A stretch of 64,000 bases of DNA from Streptomyces sp. AC558_RSS880 (GTDB lineage: Bacteria > Actinomycetota > Actinomycetes > Streptomycetales > Streptomycetaceae), in assembly GCF_019049255.1 (NCBI RefSeq), contig NZ_JAGMUJ010000084.1:396397-460396 (forward strand), written 5' to 3'. Position numbers and translations under genes: made by a program. The first letter of the stretch is position 1. Every line of letters starts with the position of its first letter. Positions 41,293 to 49,436 of this stretch are shown here, one piece after another. A model generated the notes under the pieces. The model worked only from the letters and a program-made list of their open reading frames with translations. It was not told where the DNA came from and searched no databases.

Positions 41293-42261
41293 ATGAACGC
41301 CGTCACCACGCGCGGGGCCCTGCTCGCCGCGCTCGCCTGTGTCCTCGTCGGAGGCTCCTTCACCGCCAACAGCGTCCTCGGCGACTACCCGTACGCGGGC
41401 GGTCAGTTCCTGCGGTACGCGCTGGCCTGTCTGCTGCTGGTCCCCCTGGCCGGCCGGGGCGCGGCCGCCAGGCTGCGGTCGCTCCCGCCGCGCCTGTGGG
41501 CCCGGCTGGCGCTGCTCGCCGCGGTCGGCATGGTCGGGTTCAACCTGGCCGTCCTGGCCGCGGAGCGGACCGCGGAACCGGCGGTGCCCGGCGTCTTCGT
41601 GGGCTGCACGCCCGTCGTGGTCGCCGTCCTCGTCCCCCTGCTGGACGGCCGGCGGCCGCAACGGGCGGTGCTGTACGGGGCGTCGGCGGTGGCCGTCGGC
41701 GCCTTCACCGTGCAGGGCTGGGGGCGTACGGACGGGGTGGGCATCGCCTTCTCGCTGTGCGCGCTCGTCGGGGAGGTCGGGTTCGCCGTACTGGCCGTGC
41801 CCGTGCTGCGGCCCCTGGGCCCCCGTCTGCTGTCCGCCACGGTGTGCGGAGTCGCCGCGGTCGAGTCGGCGGCGGCCGGGCTGCTGCTCGACGGGTCCGC
41901 GTGGCTGCGCCGCCCGGACGGGGTCGAGGCGACGGCGCTGCTGTGGCAGGCGGTGGTGGTCACCGTGATCGGCTTCGTGTGCTGGTACATGGGCATGCAG
42001 CGGATCGGCGCCGAACGGGCCACCCTGTTCTCCGGCCTGATCCCGGTGGCGGCCGCGTGCACCGCGCCGCTCGTCGGCACCGGCTCCTACGGTGCGGCCC
42101 AGGCGGTGGGCAGCGCCCTGGTCGGCGCCGGGGTCGCCCTGGGGTCCGGCGCGCTGAGTGTGCCGGCGGGCCTGCGCCGGTTCCGTGCCGCCCTGCCCGA
42201 ACGAGGCTGCTCCTCCACGGCCGCCGAACCGGACGCCCTGGTCGACGCCCCGAACCGGTGA
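41293..42261 (+). CDS. DMT-superfamily (EamA) transporter
   Basis: 322 aa with ten hydrophobic helices in two EamA repeats: first GALLAALACVLVGGSFTANS, second ALLWQAVVVTVIGFVCWYMG, with the GADRATLF-type ERATLFSGLIPVAAACTAPL hinge. It exports amino acids or metabolites from the cytoplasm; substrate unknown. The last 40 residues are hydrophilic. Downstream are two hairpins that end it toward the convergent DUF1996 gene. Confidence 0.88.
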   Translation: MNAVTTRGALLAALACVLVGGSFTANSVLGDYPYAGGQFLRYALACLLLVPLAGRGAAARLRSLPPRLWARLALLAAVGMVGFNLAVLAAERTAEPAVPGVFVGCTPVVVAVLVPLLDGRRPQRAVLYGASAVAVGAFTVQGWGRTDGVGIAFSLCALVGEVGFAVLAVPVLRPLGPRLLSATVCGVAAVESAAAGLLLDGSAWLRRPDGVEATALLWQAVVVTVIGFVCWYMGMQRIGAERATLFSGLIPVAAACTAPLVGTGSYGAAQAVGSALVGAGVALGSGALSVPAGLRRFRAALPERGCSSTAAEPDALVDAPNR

Positions 42262-42318
42262 GCCCGCGACCTCCCGCTCCTGCTCCGCATCGGTGCGGAG
42301 GGAGAGGGAAACGCGGGG

Positions 42319-42345
42319 CGGCAGGACCCGGGCCGGGTCCTGCCG
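42319..42345. terminator. Terminator between DMT transporter and DUF1996 gene
   Basis: CGGCAGGACCC pairs with GGGTCCTGCCG around a 5-base loop (11-bp perfect stem). A second smaller hairpin CTCCGCA-TCGG-TGCGGAG lies at 42283-42300. The genes on either side are convergent, so both directions are served. Confidence 0.7.
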
Positions 42346-42366
42346 CCGTTCACGTGCCGCGTCGGG

Positions 42367-44472
42367 TCAGGCCCCGCGCCTCACGCTCCGCAGGACGAGG
42401 AATCCGAAGATCACCAGCACTCCGCCCAGCGCGGCGGGCCAGAGCTGGGCCCCGGTCTCGGCGAGGCTGCCGGTCTCGGCCTGTGCCTCGGTCCCGTCCT
42501 CGGACCCGAGTTCCGGGAGACTGCCGGGCACCTCGGCGGCCTGGGCCGCCTGGCCGCCCTCGTCCTTGCCGCCCTTGTCGCCGTCCCGGTTCCCGGCGCC
42601 GGCGTCCTCGGCCGGGGTGGAAGCCTTCACATCGGGCTGCTCGGGCCGGGCGGTGCCGTCGCCCTGCGCGGGCTCCTCGCCCTCCGCGGGCTCCTCGGCG
42701 GCCGGGGGTTCCTCGGCCGCCGGGGGATCCGACGGCTGCTCCTGCCCGCCGTCGCCCTGGTTGCCGTCGTCGCCGGGCTTGTCGCCACCGTCACCCTGGT
42801 TGCCGTCGCCGTCGCCGCCCTGGCCCGGGTCGTCGGGCGTGGCCGTGGGCTCCTCCGGCTGCTGGGGCTCCTCACCCGGCTCGCCGCCGCCGTTGCCGCT
42901 GTCGTTCCCGCCGTCGTTGCCATCGTCGCCGCCGTCGCCGTCGCCGTCGCCGCCGCCGGCACCGCAGGTGCGGCCCTCGTTGATGCAGTCGACCATCTCG
43001 TTCATCAGGTCCTCGTCGAAGACGTTGATGAAGTCGCCGTGGTCCGTGATCGGCTTGTGCAGCTGCTCCGGGAAGGAGTCCACCGCGAACAGCGGAGTCG
43101 TCTTGCCGCCGTCGTCGAGGCTCGGCGCGTCGACGTCGTAGACGATGCGCTGCACCAGCTGCGGCACCGGCTTGAAGCCGGACGGGCAGGCGCCCTCGGC
43201 GTCCGCGAACGCCATGTGCGTACGGTGGTTGGCGCTGTCGATGTTGCGGCCGTCCCAGCAGCTCTGGAAGTCGAACGTGCGCACCACGTCACTGCCCTGC
43301 GGGCACAGCGGGTACTTGTCCGTCAGCTGCCGGTCCTCGAAACCGGTGCAGCTCCAGGAGGCGTTGGCGTTGGCGGGGCCGTTGACGAACGACTTGGCGT
43401 CGCCGGTGATGATGCGCAGCAGCCGGGGCATGGCGGTGACCTCGCCCTGCGGGTTGCCCTCGAAGGTCAGCGTGACCTCCTTGGGCGTGACGATCTCACC
43501 GACGTTGCCCTCGATGCCGCCGCCCGGGGACTCGGCGTCCTGCTCCTGGGTCCCGTTCTGCAGCCGCAGCACGGGCCAGTAGTACGACGACTTGTCGCCC
43601 TGGTCCGCGCAGCTGGTGTCCGCCTGTGCCAGGTCCTCGTCGCTGGAGAAGGCGTTGGTGGCCTGGTTGCCGATGTAGTCGTGGAAGTGGTGGGCGCCGT
43701 TGCCGACACCCGGGGCGGCGATCACGTTGTCCGAGTTGAACAGGCCGTTCTCGTTGACGCCGCACTCGCTGGTGAAGGTGCCGCGGGAGGCGTTGCCCGT
43801 CTGCTGCGGCTCGGTGACGTTGGGCTGGACGCTCTCGATGTCGACGTAGTCGCCGGCGACGGGCCCGTTGCCGGCCTGACCGCCGTTTCCGCCCTGGCCC
43901 TGACCTTGCTGGTCCTGGCCGTCGCCTCCGTCACCCGCCTGCTCGCCCTCGTTGCCGGCGTCCTCGTCGCCGGCGCCCTCGTCGCCGGCGCCCTCCTGCC
44001 CGGCGTCCGGCTGTGCGGCGTTGCCGGACTCGCGTACGGCACAGGCGGCGAGCTCCTCGAGGCCGGCGGGCCGGTCGCCGACCCGGCCGATGGCGGTCGC
44101 GATGCGCGCGAGGGTCGCGGAACGCTTCTCCTCGAGCGGCCCGGCGATCGCGTTGTCCGCGAAGCCCGGGTCCTGCCGGAGAGCCTCGGCCGACTCCCCG
44201 AGCCTCTTGTAGGCATCGGCGATCTGCGCGTCGAGCGCGGCGAGTTCCTTGTCGACCTCCGCCCGCGCCTCCTGCGGCACCGACGTCAGCTCGGTGGCCA
44301 CGTCCGGACAGTCGATCGTGGCGCCCGAGAGGACCTGGCCGCCGCCCGGCGCGCCCTCCTCCGTCGCGGAAGCGTAGACGTTGGCCGCCATCATCCCGCC
44401 TCCGCCCAGGATCAGGGCGAAGGCGGCGAGCGTCGCGCGCTGTTTGGGGCGTCTGCGTGTGTTGCGTGCCAA
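42367..44472 (-). CDS. DUF1996 protein with LAETG sorting signal, wall-anchored
   Basis: 701 aa, TTG start with AGGAG seven bases ahead. The N-terminus has a basic signal segment (ARNTRRRPKQRATLAAFALI). The DUF1996 core at about 215-465 includes SNVIAAPGVG-like AAPGVGNGAHHFHDYIGNQA and WSCTGFEDRQLTDKYPLCPQ. Around it are long acidic Gly/Asp/Glu/Asn/Pro-rich linkers of low complexity. The C-terminus carries LAETG at residues 670-674, a membrane helix and basic end, the pattern of sortase E substrates in Streptomyces. It should be anchored to the cell wall with the core held on long spacers. DUF1996 function is unknown. Confidence 0.88.
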   Translation of the reverse strand: MARNTRRRPKQRATLAAFALILGGGGMMAANVYASATEEGAPGGGQVLSGATIDCPDVATELTSVPQEARAEVDKELAALDAQIADAYKRLGESAEALRQDPGFADNAIAGPLEEKRSATLARIATAIGRVGDRPAGLEELAACAVRESGNAAQPDAGQEGAGDEGAGDEDAGNEGEQAGDGGDGQDQQGQGQGGNGGQAGNGPVAGDYVDIESVQPNVTEPQQTGNASRGTFTSECGVNENGLFNSDNVIAAPGVGNGAHHFHDYIGNQATNAFSSDEDLAQADTSCADQGDKSSYYWPVLRLQNGTQEQDAESPGGGIEGNVGEIVTPKEVTLTFEGNPQGEVTAMPRLLRIITGDAKSFVNGPANANASWSCTGFEDRQLTDKYPLCPQGSDVVRTFDFQSCWDGRNIDSANHRTHMAFADAEGACPSGFKPVPQLVQRIVYDVDAPSLDDGGKTTPLFAVDSFPEQLHKPITDHGDFINVFDEDLMNEMVDCINEGRTCGAGGGDGDGDGGDDGNDGGNDSGNGGGEPGEEPQQPEEPTATPDDPGQGGDGDGNQGDGGDKPGDDGNQGDGGQEQPSDPPAAEEPPAAEEPAEGEEPAQGDGTARPEQPDVKASTPAEDAGAGNRDGDKGGKDEGGQAAQAAEVPGSLPELGSEDGTEAQAETGSLAETGAQLWPAALGGVLVIFGFLVLRSVRRGA

Positions 44473-44608
44473 GGCGGTACTCCTACGCTTCTGTCGCGGG
44501 GGGTGGGCAGGGGATTCCCACGCCCCATACGCAGGCGGACCGCCGCGTGTTCAAAGGCCTCACGGATTCTTCGCGGAATCTCGGAGAACCCCGGTCCCGT
44601 ACGCACCG

Positions 44609-44641
44609 GTCCCCGCCGGACCCGTGCGGTCCGGCGGGGAC
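44609..44641 (-). terminator. Terminator after AA10 gene
   Basis: A perfect 14-bp stem, GTCCCCGCCGGACC with GGTCCGGCGGGGAC and loop CGTGC. It stands 31 bases after the stop of the minus-strand AA10 gene and before the DUF1996 gene. Confidence 0.75.
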
Positions 44642-44672
44642 TTGGGGACGGGAGCGGTCAAGGGCCGGTGAC

Positions 44673-45347
44673 TCAGCCGAAGTTCACGTCACTGCACAGG
44701 AAGTACGTCTGGTCCATGTGCGAGGCCTGCCAGATCGTGTAGACGACGTGGCGGCCGCTGAGGCCGGAGGTGCTCACCGGGATCGAGTAGTTCTGGCTGG
44801 GCGCGTACGAGCCGGTGCGGGCCACCTGCTGGAGGTCGTCCCAGCCCAGCTGCTCGGTGGTGGGGTCGAAGCCCTGCCGGGTGACGTAGACGAGGAAGTA
44901 GTCCGCGCCGTGGCTGGCCTGGTCGTACAGCTTGACGGTGAAGTCGTCGTTCACGTTCGTCGTCTTCCAGGCGCCCACCGCGTCGAGGGAGTTGTAGCGC
45001 CCGCCCTCGGTGTGTCCGCCGCTGCACAGCTGACCGTTGGGGACGACGGCCTGGAAGTTGCCGGAGGAGCCGTTGCGGTAGAGGCCGTTCCAGTTCCACA
45101 TGGCGTTGGGGTTGTCCTGCCACGCCTGCCAGCACATCGGGTCTTCCTGGGCCATCGCCGGGTTCTGGAAGTCGCTCCCCCAGCGCTGCCAGCAGCCGTA
45201 GTTGCGGGACGCGGGGTCGATCACCGAGCCGTGGGCGACGGCGGTACCGCTCCAGGGGATCAGACAGAGCAGCGCGGCGACGGCCACGGTCAGGGCGAGC
45301 GACAGACGGGACCGGAGCGGTAATACATCATGGCCATGCCAAGTCAT
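44673..45347 (-). CDS. AA10 lytic polysaccharide monooxygenase (chitin/cellulose active)
   Basis: 224 aa. ATG 45347 follows AGAGGG. The signal peptide runs to TAVA, releasing His39 as the copper-binding first residue (HGSVIDPASRNYGCWQ). The second copper His is in LCSGGHTEGGRYN, and the C-terminus YTIWQASHMDQTYFLCSDVN completes the AA10 fold; four Cys form disulfides. The enzyme oxidatively cuts crystalline cellulose or chitin outside the cell. A perfect CebR box lies 61 bases upstream of the start, pointing to cello-oligosaccharide control and hence cellulose as substrate. Confidence 0.93.
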   Translation of the reverse strand: MTWHGHDVLPLRSRLSLALTVAVAALLCLIPWSGTAVAHGSVIDPASRNYGCWQRWGSDFQNPAMAQEDPMCWQAWQDNPNAMWNWNGLYRNGSSGNFQAVVPNGQLCSGGHTEGGRYNSLDAVGAWKTTNVNDDFTVKLYDQASHGADYFLVYVTRQGFDPTTEQLGWDDLQQVARTGSYAPSQNYSIPVSTSGLSGRHVVYTIWQASHMDQTYFLCSDVNFG

Positions 45348-45407
45348 GGATTCCCTCTTTCCGCTGTGGGGTTGCGGGGATGCGGGTACGCGCTCCCGCG
45401 GCGACCA

Positions 45408-45421
45408 TGGGAGCGCTCCCA
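45408..45421. promoter_or_regulatory. CebR box upstream of AA10 gene
   Basis: TGGGAGCGCTCCCA, a perfect 14-bp palindrome and the canonical CebR (cellobiose repressor) binding site of Streptomyces. It is 61 bases before the AA10 start on the minus strand. Cellobiose or cellotriose releases CebR. Confidence 0.9.
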
Positions 45422-45527
45422 ACGCACAGGCTGCGCCCGCCGAAGCGGAGCAGCAATGCGCATTTGCGCCACTTCCGCACGGGCGGTGGCGCATTCGATG
45501 CGTTCGATAGAGACCGGCGCCGGCCCG

Positions 45528-45600
45528 CCAGAGCCCGTCCAGAGCCCGTCCAGAGCCCGTCAGAGCCCGTCAGAGCCCGTCAGAGCCCGTCAGAGCCCGT
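45528..45600. repeat. Minisatellite, seven copies of a 10-11-bp unit
   Basis: Three 11-bp units CCAGAGCCCGT (45528-45560) are followed by four 10-bp units CAGAGCCCGT (45561-45600), perfect within each class. On the minus strand the unit is ACGGGCTCTG(G); its first copy forms the last codons and stop of the GNAT gene, so expansion started from that coding end. The mixture of 10 and 11 bp suggests slippage. Confidence 0.9.
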
Positions 45601-46222
45601 CGAGATCGTGCGTCGTACGGCCGAGGCAGACGACCGAGTCGTCCATCTGGGTGTCGATCTCCTCGAAGCCCATGCGGTCGTAGAAGGCCCGGGCGGGCTT
45701 GTTGGCCGTCGCCATGACGAGGTGGACGGACGGCACTCCCCCGTCCCGCAGGGCCTCGAGGAAGGTCCGCATCAGCTGCCGTCCGTAGCCACGTCCCTGC
45801 CAGTCGGGCAGCAGGTCGATGTGCAGGTGGGCCGGCCAGGCGGCCAGTTCCGGGACGATCATCCGCTCGGGGTGGTGCAGGAGCCGGGCGATCGCCTCGT
45901 CCGGGGTGGCCGGCGGGCCGGACGGCTCGGGGTGGCGGTCGGCCACCAGGGGCAGCCACGCGGCGCGGAAGGCCCTGGCGAAGCGGGCGGTGTCGGCGGT
46001 GCCGACGATGTAGCCGACCGCCCGGCCCCGGCCGTCGTCCAGCACGAAGGCCAGCTCCGGCTCCAGATGGACGTAGGGCGCGGCGAAGGTGTCGGGGAAG
46101 ACGGTGGGATCGGTGTAGTGGGGGCGGCTGTCCTGGCCGTTGTGCGCGGTGCGGATGCAGATGTCGTCGAGGGCCGGCCGGTCCTCGCGGAGGTACGGGC
46201 GGATCCTGGGGGACTCGGTCAT
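45590..46222 (-). CDS. GNAT-family N-acetyltransferase (CebR-controlled)
   Basis: 210 aa. The acetyl-CoA-binding motif is LHIDLLPDWQGRGYGRQLMR (motif A with GRGYG) and VHLVMATANKPARAFYDRMG (motif B). N-terminal part IRPYLREDRPALDDICIRTA resembles the acetyltransferase-like domains found with bacterial O-GlcNAcases. ATG 46222 has AGGA eight bases before it. A perfect CebR box lies 20 bases upstream of the start, an odd association for a GNAT enzyme, so the substrate may be an amino sugar or a protein of the cellulose response. The stop region is the first copy of a minisatellite. Confidence 0.86.
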   Translation of the reverse strand: MTESPRIRPYLREDRPALDDICIRTAHNGQDSRPHYTDPTVFPDTFAAPYVHLEPELAFVLDDGRGRAVGYIVGTADTARFARAFRAAWLPLVADRHPEPSGPPATPDEAIARLLHHPERMIVPELAAWPAHLHIDLLPDWQGRGYGRQLMRTFLEALRDGGVPSVHLVMATANKPARAFYDRMGFEEIDTQMDDSVVCLGRTTHDLDGL

Positions 46223-46241
46223 GCTGGGCATCCTGCCCACT

Positions 46242-46255
46242 TGGGAGCGCTCCCA
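46242..46255. promoter_or_regulatory. CebR box upstream of GNAT gene
   Basis: A second perfect TGGGAGCGCTCCCA, 20 bases before the GNAT start, overlapping or next to its promoter. It is identical to the box at 45408. It also lies 71 bases from the YihY start on the other strand, so it could affect both. Confidence 0.88.
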
Positions 46256-46326
46256 CAACCCCTTTCCGGCCGGGCCGGGGACCTGTTTCCCGGCTTAGCC
46301 CGCTGGTCCCTGGTTACCCGGGGGGC

Positions 46327-47409
46327 ATGAAGCTGCATATCCCGGGGCGGAACGACCGGCAGACCGACGAGAGCGCGACGGACGAACCCCGTCCGGGTTA
46401 CGGGAGCGACGCGGCGGCGGACGAACCCGGGCCCAGCGACGAGGTGGAGCGGGCGGCACCGGACACACCGGGCAAGCTGCCGAAAGGAGCGTGGGGCGCG
46501 GCGCTGAAAGGCAGCGTGCGCGAGTTCAAGGACGACGAGCTCACCGACCGGGCCGCCGCCCTGACGTACTACGGCGTGCTGGCGCTGTTCCCGGCGCTGT
46601 TGGCCCTGGTGTCGATCCTGGGCCTCACCGGCAGGTCCACCACGGACAAGGTGCTGGAGAACCTCCAGGAGCTCACCGCCCCCGGCGCGGCCCGCGACAT
46701 CCTCACCCAGGCGGTACAGCAACTGCAGGGCAGGGCGGGCATCGGGTCGATCGTGGCGATCATCGGTCTGGTGCTGGCCGTCTGGTCGGCGTCGGGTTAC
46801 GTGGCGGCGTTCATGCGCGCGGCGAACGCGGTCTACGACATGCCCGAGGGGCGCCCGGTGTGGAAGGTGCTGCCGGTACGGCTCGGGGTGACGGTCGTCC
46901 TGATGGTGATGGCCGTGATCAGTGCGCTGATCGTGGTCTTCACCGGCGGGCTGGCCCGTCAGGCGGGCGACCTGCTCGGCCTGGGCGACACCGCGCTGAC
47001 CGTGTGGTCGATCGCCAAGTGGCCGGTGCTGGTCGTCCTGGTCGTCATCATGATCGCGCTGCTGTACTGGGCGGCTCCGAACGCCAGGGTCAAGGGGTTC
47101 CGGTGGATCACTCCGGGCAGTTTCCTGGCGCTGGTGATCTGGCTGATCGCCTCCGCCGGGTTCGCCCTCTACGTGGCCAACTTCGGGTCGTACAACAAGA
47201 CGTACGGCACGATGGCCGGCGTCATCGTGTTCCTGATCTGGCTGTGGATCACCAATCTGGCCATCCTGCTGGGGCTGGAGTTCGACGCGGAGATCGCCAG
47301 GCAGCGGGCCATCGCCGGGGGCCATCCGCCCGAGGCGGAGCCGTACACGCAGCCGCGCGACACCCGGGCCTGGGACGAGCAGGACCGACGGCGCATGGAC
47401 GAGACCTGA
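46327..47409 (+). CDS. YihY/BrkB-family membrane protein
   Basis: 360 aa. A hydrophilic acidic N-terminal tail of about 60 residues precedes six membrane helices. Family signatures are ALTYYGVLALFPALLALVSI, AVWSASGYVAAFMRAANAVY and FGSYNKTYGTMAGVIVFLIW. Earlier annotation as ribonuclease BN was an error in the family; the role is unknown, with transport or envelope function suspected. ATG 46327 follows GGGGG. The tail after the last helix is charged. Confidence 0.86.
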   Translation: MKLHIPGRNDRQTDESATDEPRPGYGSDAAADEPGPSDEVERAAPDTPGKLPKGAWGAALKGSVREFKDDELTDRAAALTYYGVLALFPALLALVSILGLTGRSTTDKVLENLQELTAPGAARDILTQAVQQLQGRAGIGSIVAIIGLVLAVWSASGYVAAFMRAANAVYDMPEGRPVWKVLPVRLGVTVVLMVMAVISALIVVFTGGLARQAGDLLGLGDTALTVWSIAKWPVLVVLVVIMIALLYWAAPNARVKGFRWITPGSFLALVIWLIASAGFALYVANFGSYNKTYGTMAGVIVFLIWLWITNLAILLGLEFDAEIARQRAIAGGHPPEAEPYTQPRDTRAWDEQDRRRMDET

Positions 47410-47427
47410 GGGTGTCGTCGGCGGGGC

Positions 47428-47880
47428 TCAGTCCATCAGGCCCGCGGCGACCGTGGCGCCCAGCTCCCAGCACCGCTCGACGGCGGCCCGGTCCGGTTCG
47501 CCGGTGACGGTCACGCCGTCGGCGGCGCGCCGCCAGCCGAGGCCCGTCGTGATCGACTCGATGCCCCGCACCGCGCCCGTGACGTCGTTCCCGCCGTGCA
47601 CGTAGTAACCGAAGGGCCGCCCCCGGGTGGTGTCCAGGCACGGGTAGTAGACCTGGTCGAAGAAGTGCTTGAGCGCGCCCGACATGTAGCCGAGGTTCGC
47701 CGGGGTGCCGAGGAGGTAGCCGTCGGCGTCCAGGACGTCGGCGGCGGTGGCGGACAGCGCCGCCCGCCGCACCACCCGGACACCCTCGATCTCCTCGGTG
47801 GTGGCGCCCGAGAGGACGGCCTCGAACATCGCCTGGCAGTTCGGCGAGGGCGTGTGATGGACGATCAGCAGAGTCGGCAC
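47428..47880 (-). CDS. Flavodoxin-like NAD(P)H-dependent reductase
   Basis: 150 aa from GTG 47880, preceded by GGGGG. The flavodoxin fold starts PTLLIVHHTPSPNCQAMFEA (phosphate-binding loop) and has the flavin motif LLGTPANLGYMSGALKHFFD. The longer open frame upstream is discarded because it has no ribosome site. It is probably an FMN-dependent quinone or nitro reductase; partner unknown. Convergent with the YihY gene 18 bases away. Confidence 0.82.
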   Translation of the reverse strand: MPTLLIVHHTPSPNCQAMFEAVLSGATTEEIEGVRVVRRAALSATAADVLDADGYLLGTPANLGYMSGALKHFFDQVYYPCLDTTRGRPFGYYVHGGNDVTGAVRGIESITTGLGWRRAADGVTVTGEPDRAAVERCWELGATVAAGLMD

Positions 47881-48000
47881 GCCCCCGACCCTGCCGTGCC
47901 GGTCCGCGTGCCCGCAAGCCGCCACGGGCGGTGTCCCGTTGTGACGGCGGGACGGGGATGGCACGATGCCCCGCATCGGTACGTGGAGACGGGGTGCGTC

Positions 48001-48642
48001 TTGGTCGACGAGGATCACGGGTCACCGGCGGCGGCGGTGTTCGACGCGCTGGGCGGCGAGTACGAGAAGGCGTTCGCCTCCTCGCCGGCGCACCGGGCGT
48101 CGCTGGACCGGCTGCTCGAGGGGCTGGCGCCCGGCAGCAGGGTGCTGGACGTGGGCAGCGGGACGGGCCGTCCCACGGCCGCCGCGCTCGCCGGGGCCGG
48201 GCACCGGGTGCTGGGCGTCGACGTGTCCCCGGTGATGGTGGAGATCGCCTCCCGGCAGGTGCCCGGGGCCGGGTTCCGGTGCGCCGACATCCGCCGGATG
48301 CCGCTCGAGGACGGTTCGTTCGACGCGGTCTGCGTGTACTTCGCGCTGCTGCAGATGACCCGGGCGGAGCAGTCGGAACTCGTGCGCCGGCTGGCGCGGG
48401 CGCTGCGGCCGGGCGGCCTACTGGCGCTGGCCACCGTGCCGCTGGACGTCGAGGGGTTCGACGGCGTCTTCATGGGACAGGACGTGCGCGTCACCAGTTT
48501 CGCGGCCGAGGACGTCGTCGCCCTCGTGCGTGCGGCGGGCCTGGCGGTGGAGTCGCAGGAGAGCGTGATGTTCACCCCGGCCCATCCCGACGCCCGGCCG
48601 GAGCCGCAGCTCTTCCTGCACTGCCGCCGCGAGGAGGCGTGA
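48001..48642 (+). CDS. Class I SAM-dependent methyltransferase
   Basis: 213 aa, TTG start at 48001 with GGGG upstream; a GTG at 47983 is the alternative but lacks an SD. SAM motif I is SRVLDVGSGTGRPTAAALAG, followed by RVLGVDVSPVMVEIA and DGSFDAVCVYFALLQM. The C-terminal part is DUF-like and does not reveal the substrate. It diverges from the flavodoxin gene. Confidence 0.85.
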   Translation: MVDEDHGSPAAAVFDALGGEYEKAFASSPAHRASLDRLLEGLAPGSRVLDVGSGTGRPTAAALAGAGHRVLGVDVSPVMVEIASRQVPGAGFRCADIRRMPLEDGSFDAVCVYFALLQMTRAEQSELVRRLARALRPGGLLALATVPLDVEGFDGVFMGQDVRVTSFAAEDVVALVRAAGLAVESQESVMFTPAHPDARPEPQLFLHCRREEA

Positions 48643-48739
48643 CCCCTCGGCCGGCCGGTGTGACGGATCGTCAGGACTGACCGGCGCCGGATCAGGTACC
48701 CGTCTTCCGTTCCCCATCGGAAAGCGAGGTAGCCGACGC

Positions 48740-49189
48740 ATGTCGCAGGTAGAGGAATCGATCGAGGTCGACGTCCCGGTCCGCACCGCCTACAACCAGT
48801 GGACCCAGTTCGAGAGCTTCCCGGAGTTCATGGGCGGCGTGGAACGCATCGAGCAGCGCAGTGACACGCTGACCCACTGGGTGACCAGGGTCGGGGGTGT
48901 GGAGCGGGAGTTCGACGCCGAGATCACCGAGCAGATCCCGGACGAGCGCGTCGCCTGGACCACGGTCGACGGCGAGGCGAGGCAGGCCGGGGTCGTCACC
49001 TTCCACCGGGTGCGGGACACCACCACCAAGGTGATGCTGCAGATGGACTTCGACCCGCAGGGGATGGCCGAGAACGTGGGTGACAAGCTCGGCTTCGTCA
49101 AGCGGCAGGTCGGCGGGGACCTGAAGCGGTTCAAGGAGTTCATCGAGCGGCGCGGCCTGGAGACGGGCGCCTGGCGCGGCGAGGTCTGA
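48740..49189 (+). CDS. SRPBCC-family (cyclase/dehydrase-like) protein
   Basis: 149 aa. It begins VEESIEVDVPVRTAYNQWTQ and continues SFPEFMGGVERIEQRSDTLT, the helix-grip fold of SRPBCC proteins with a Trp/Phe pocket. Members bind lipids or act in stress; many Streptomyces paralogues exist. ATG 48740 follows AGCGAGG at good distance. It is followed by a strong terminator. Substrate unknown. Confidence 0.85.
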   Translation: MSQVEESIEVDVPVRTAYNQWTQFESFPEFMGGVERIEQRSDTLTHWVTRVGGVEREFDAEITEQIPDERVAWTTVDGEARQAGVVTFHRVRDTTTKVMLQMDFDPQGMAENVGDKLGFVKRQVGGDLKRFKEFIERRGLETGAWRGEV

Positions 49190-49262
49190 CCTGCGCGGGG
49201 TGGCGCCGCCCGGGCGCCGCCCCGCACCCCCGTCGTCCCGGCCCCGTCCGGCACGACGGCCC

Positions 49263-49294
49263 CCGCGGTCCCGGCCTTCGGGCCGGGACCGCGG
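49263..49294 (+). terminator. Strong stem-loop terminator after SRPBCC gene
   Basis: A perfect 14-bp stem, CCGCGGTCCCGGCC with GGCCGGGACCGCGG, closed by the stable TTCG tetraloop. It lies 74 bases after the SRPBCC stop; the gene on the other side is convergent. Confidence 0.85.
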
Positions 49295-49436
49295 CCGTCT
49301 GCGGCAGGGCTTCGGCCCGCCCCGTGCGCCCCGGAGACCTGCCTTGGAGACCTGGAGACCGGGAGGCCGAGGCCGCCGGACACGGCCGCCGAGGTCCCGG
49401 TGACCACGGCGGTGAACGCTCCGCCCCGGCATCGCC

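Noticed and set aside
45348..45527. DasR (chitin regulon) site before the AA10 gene
   Set aside because: No TGGTCTAGACCA-like palindrome was found; the region instead contains the perfect CebR box.
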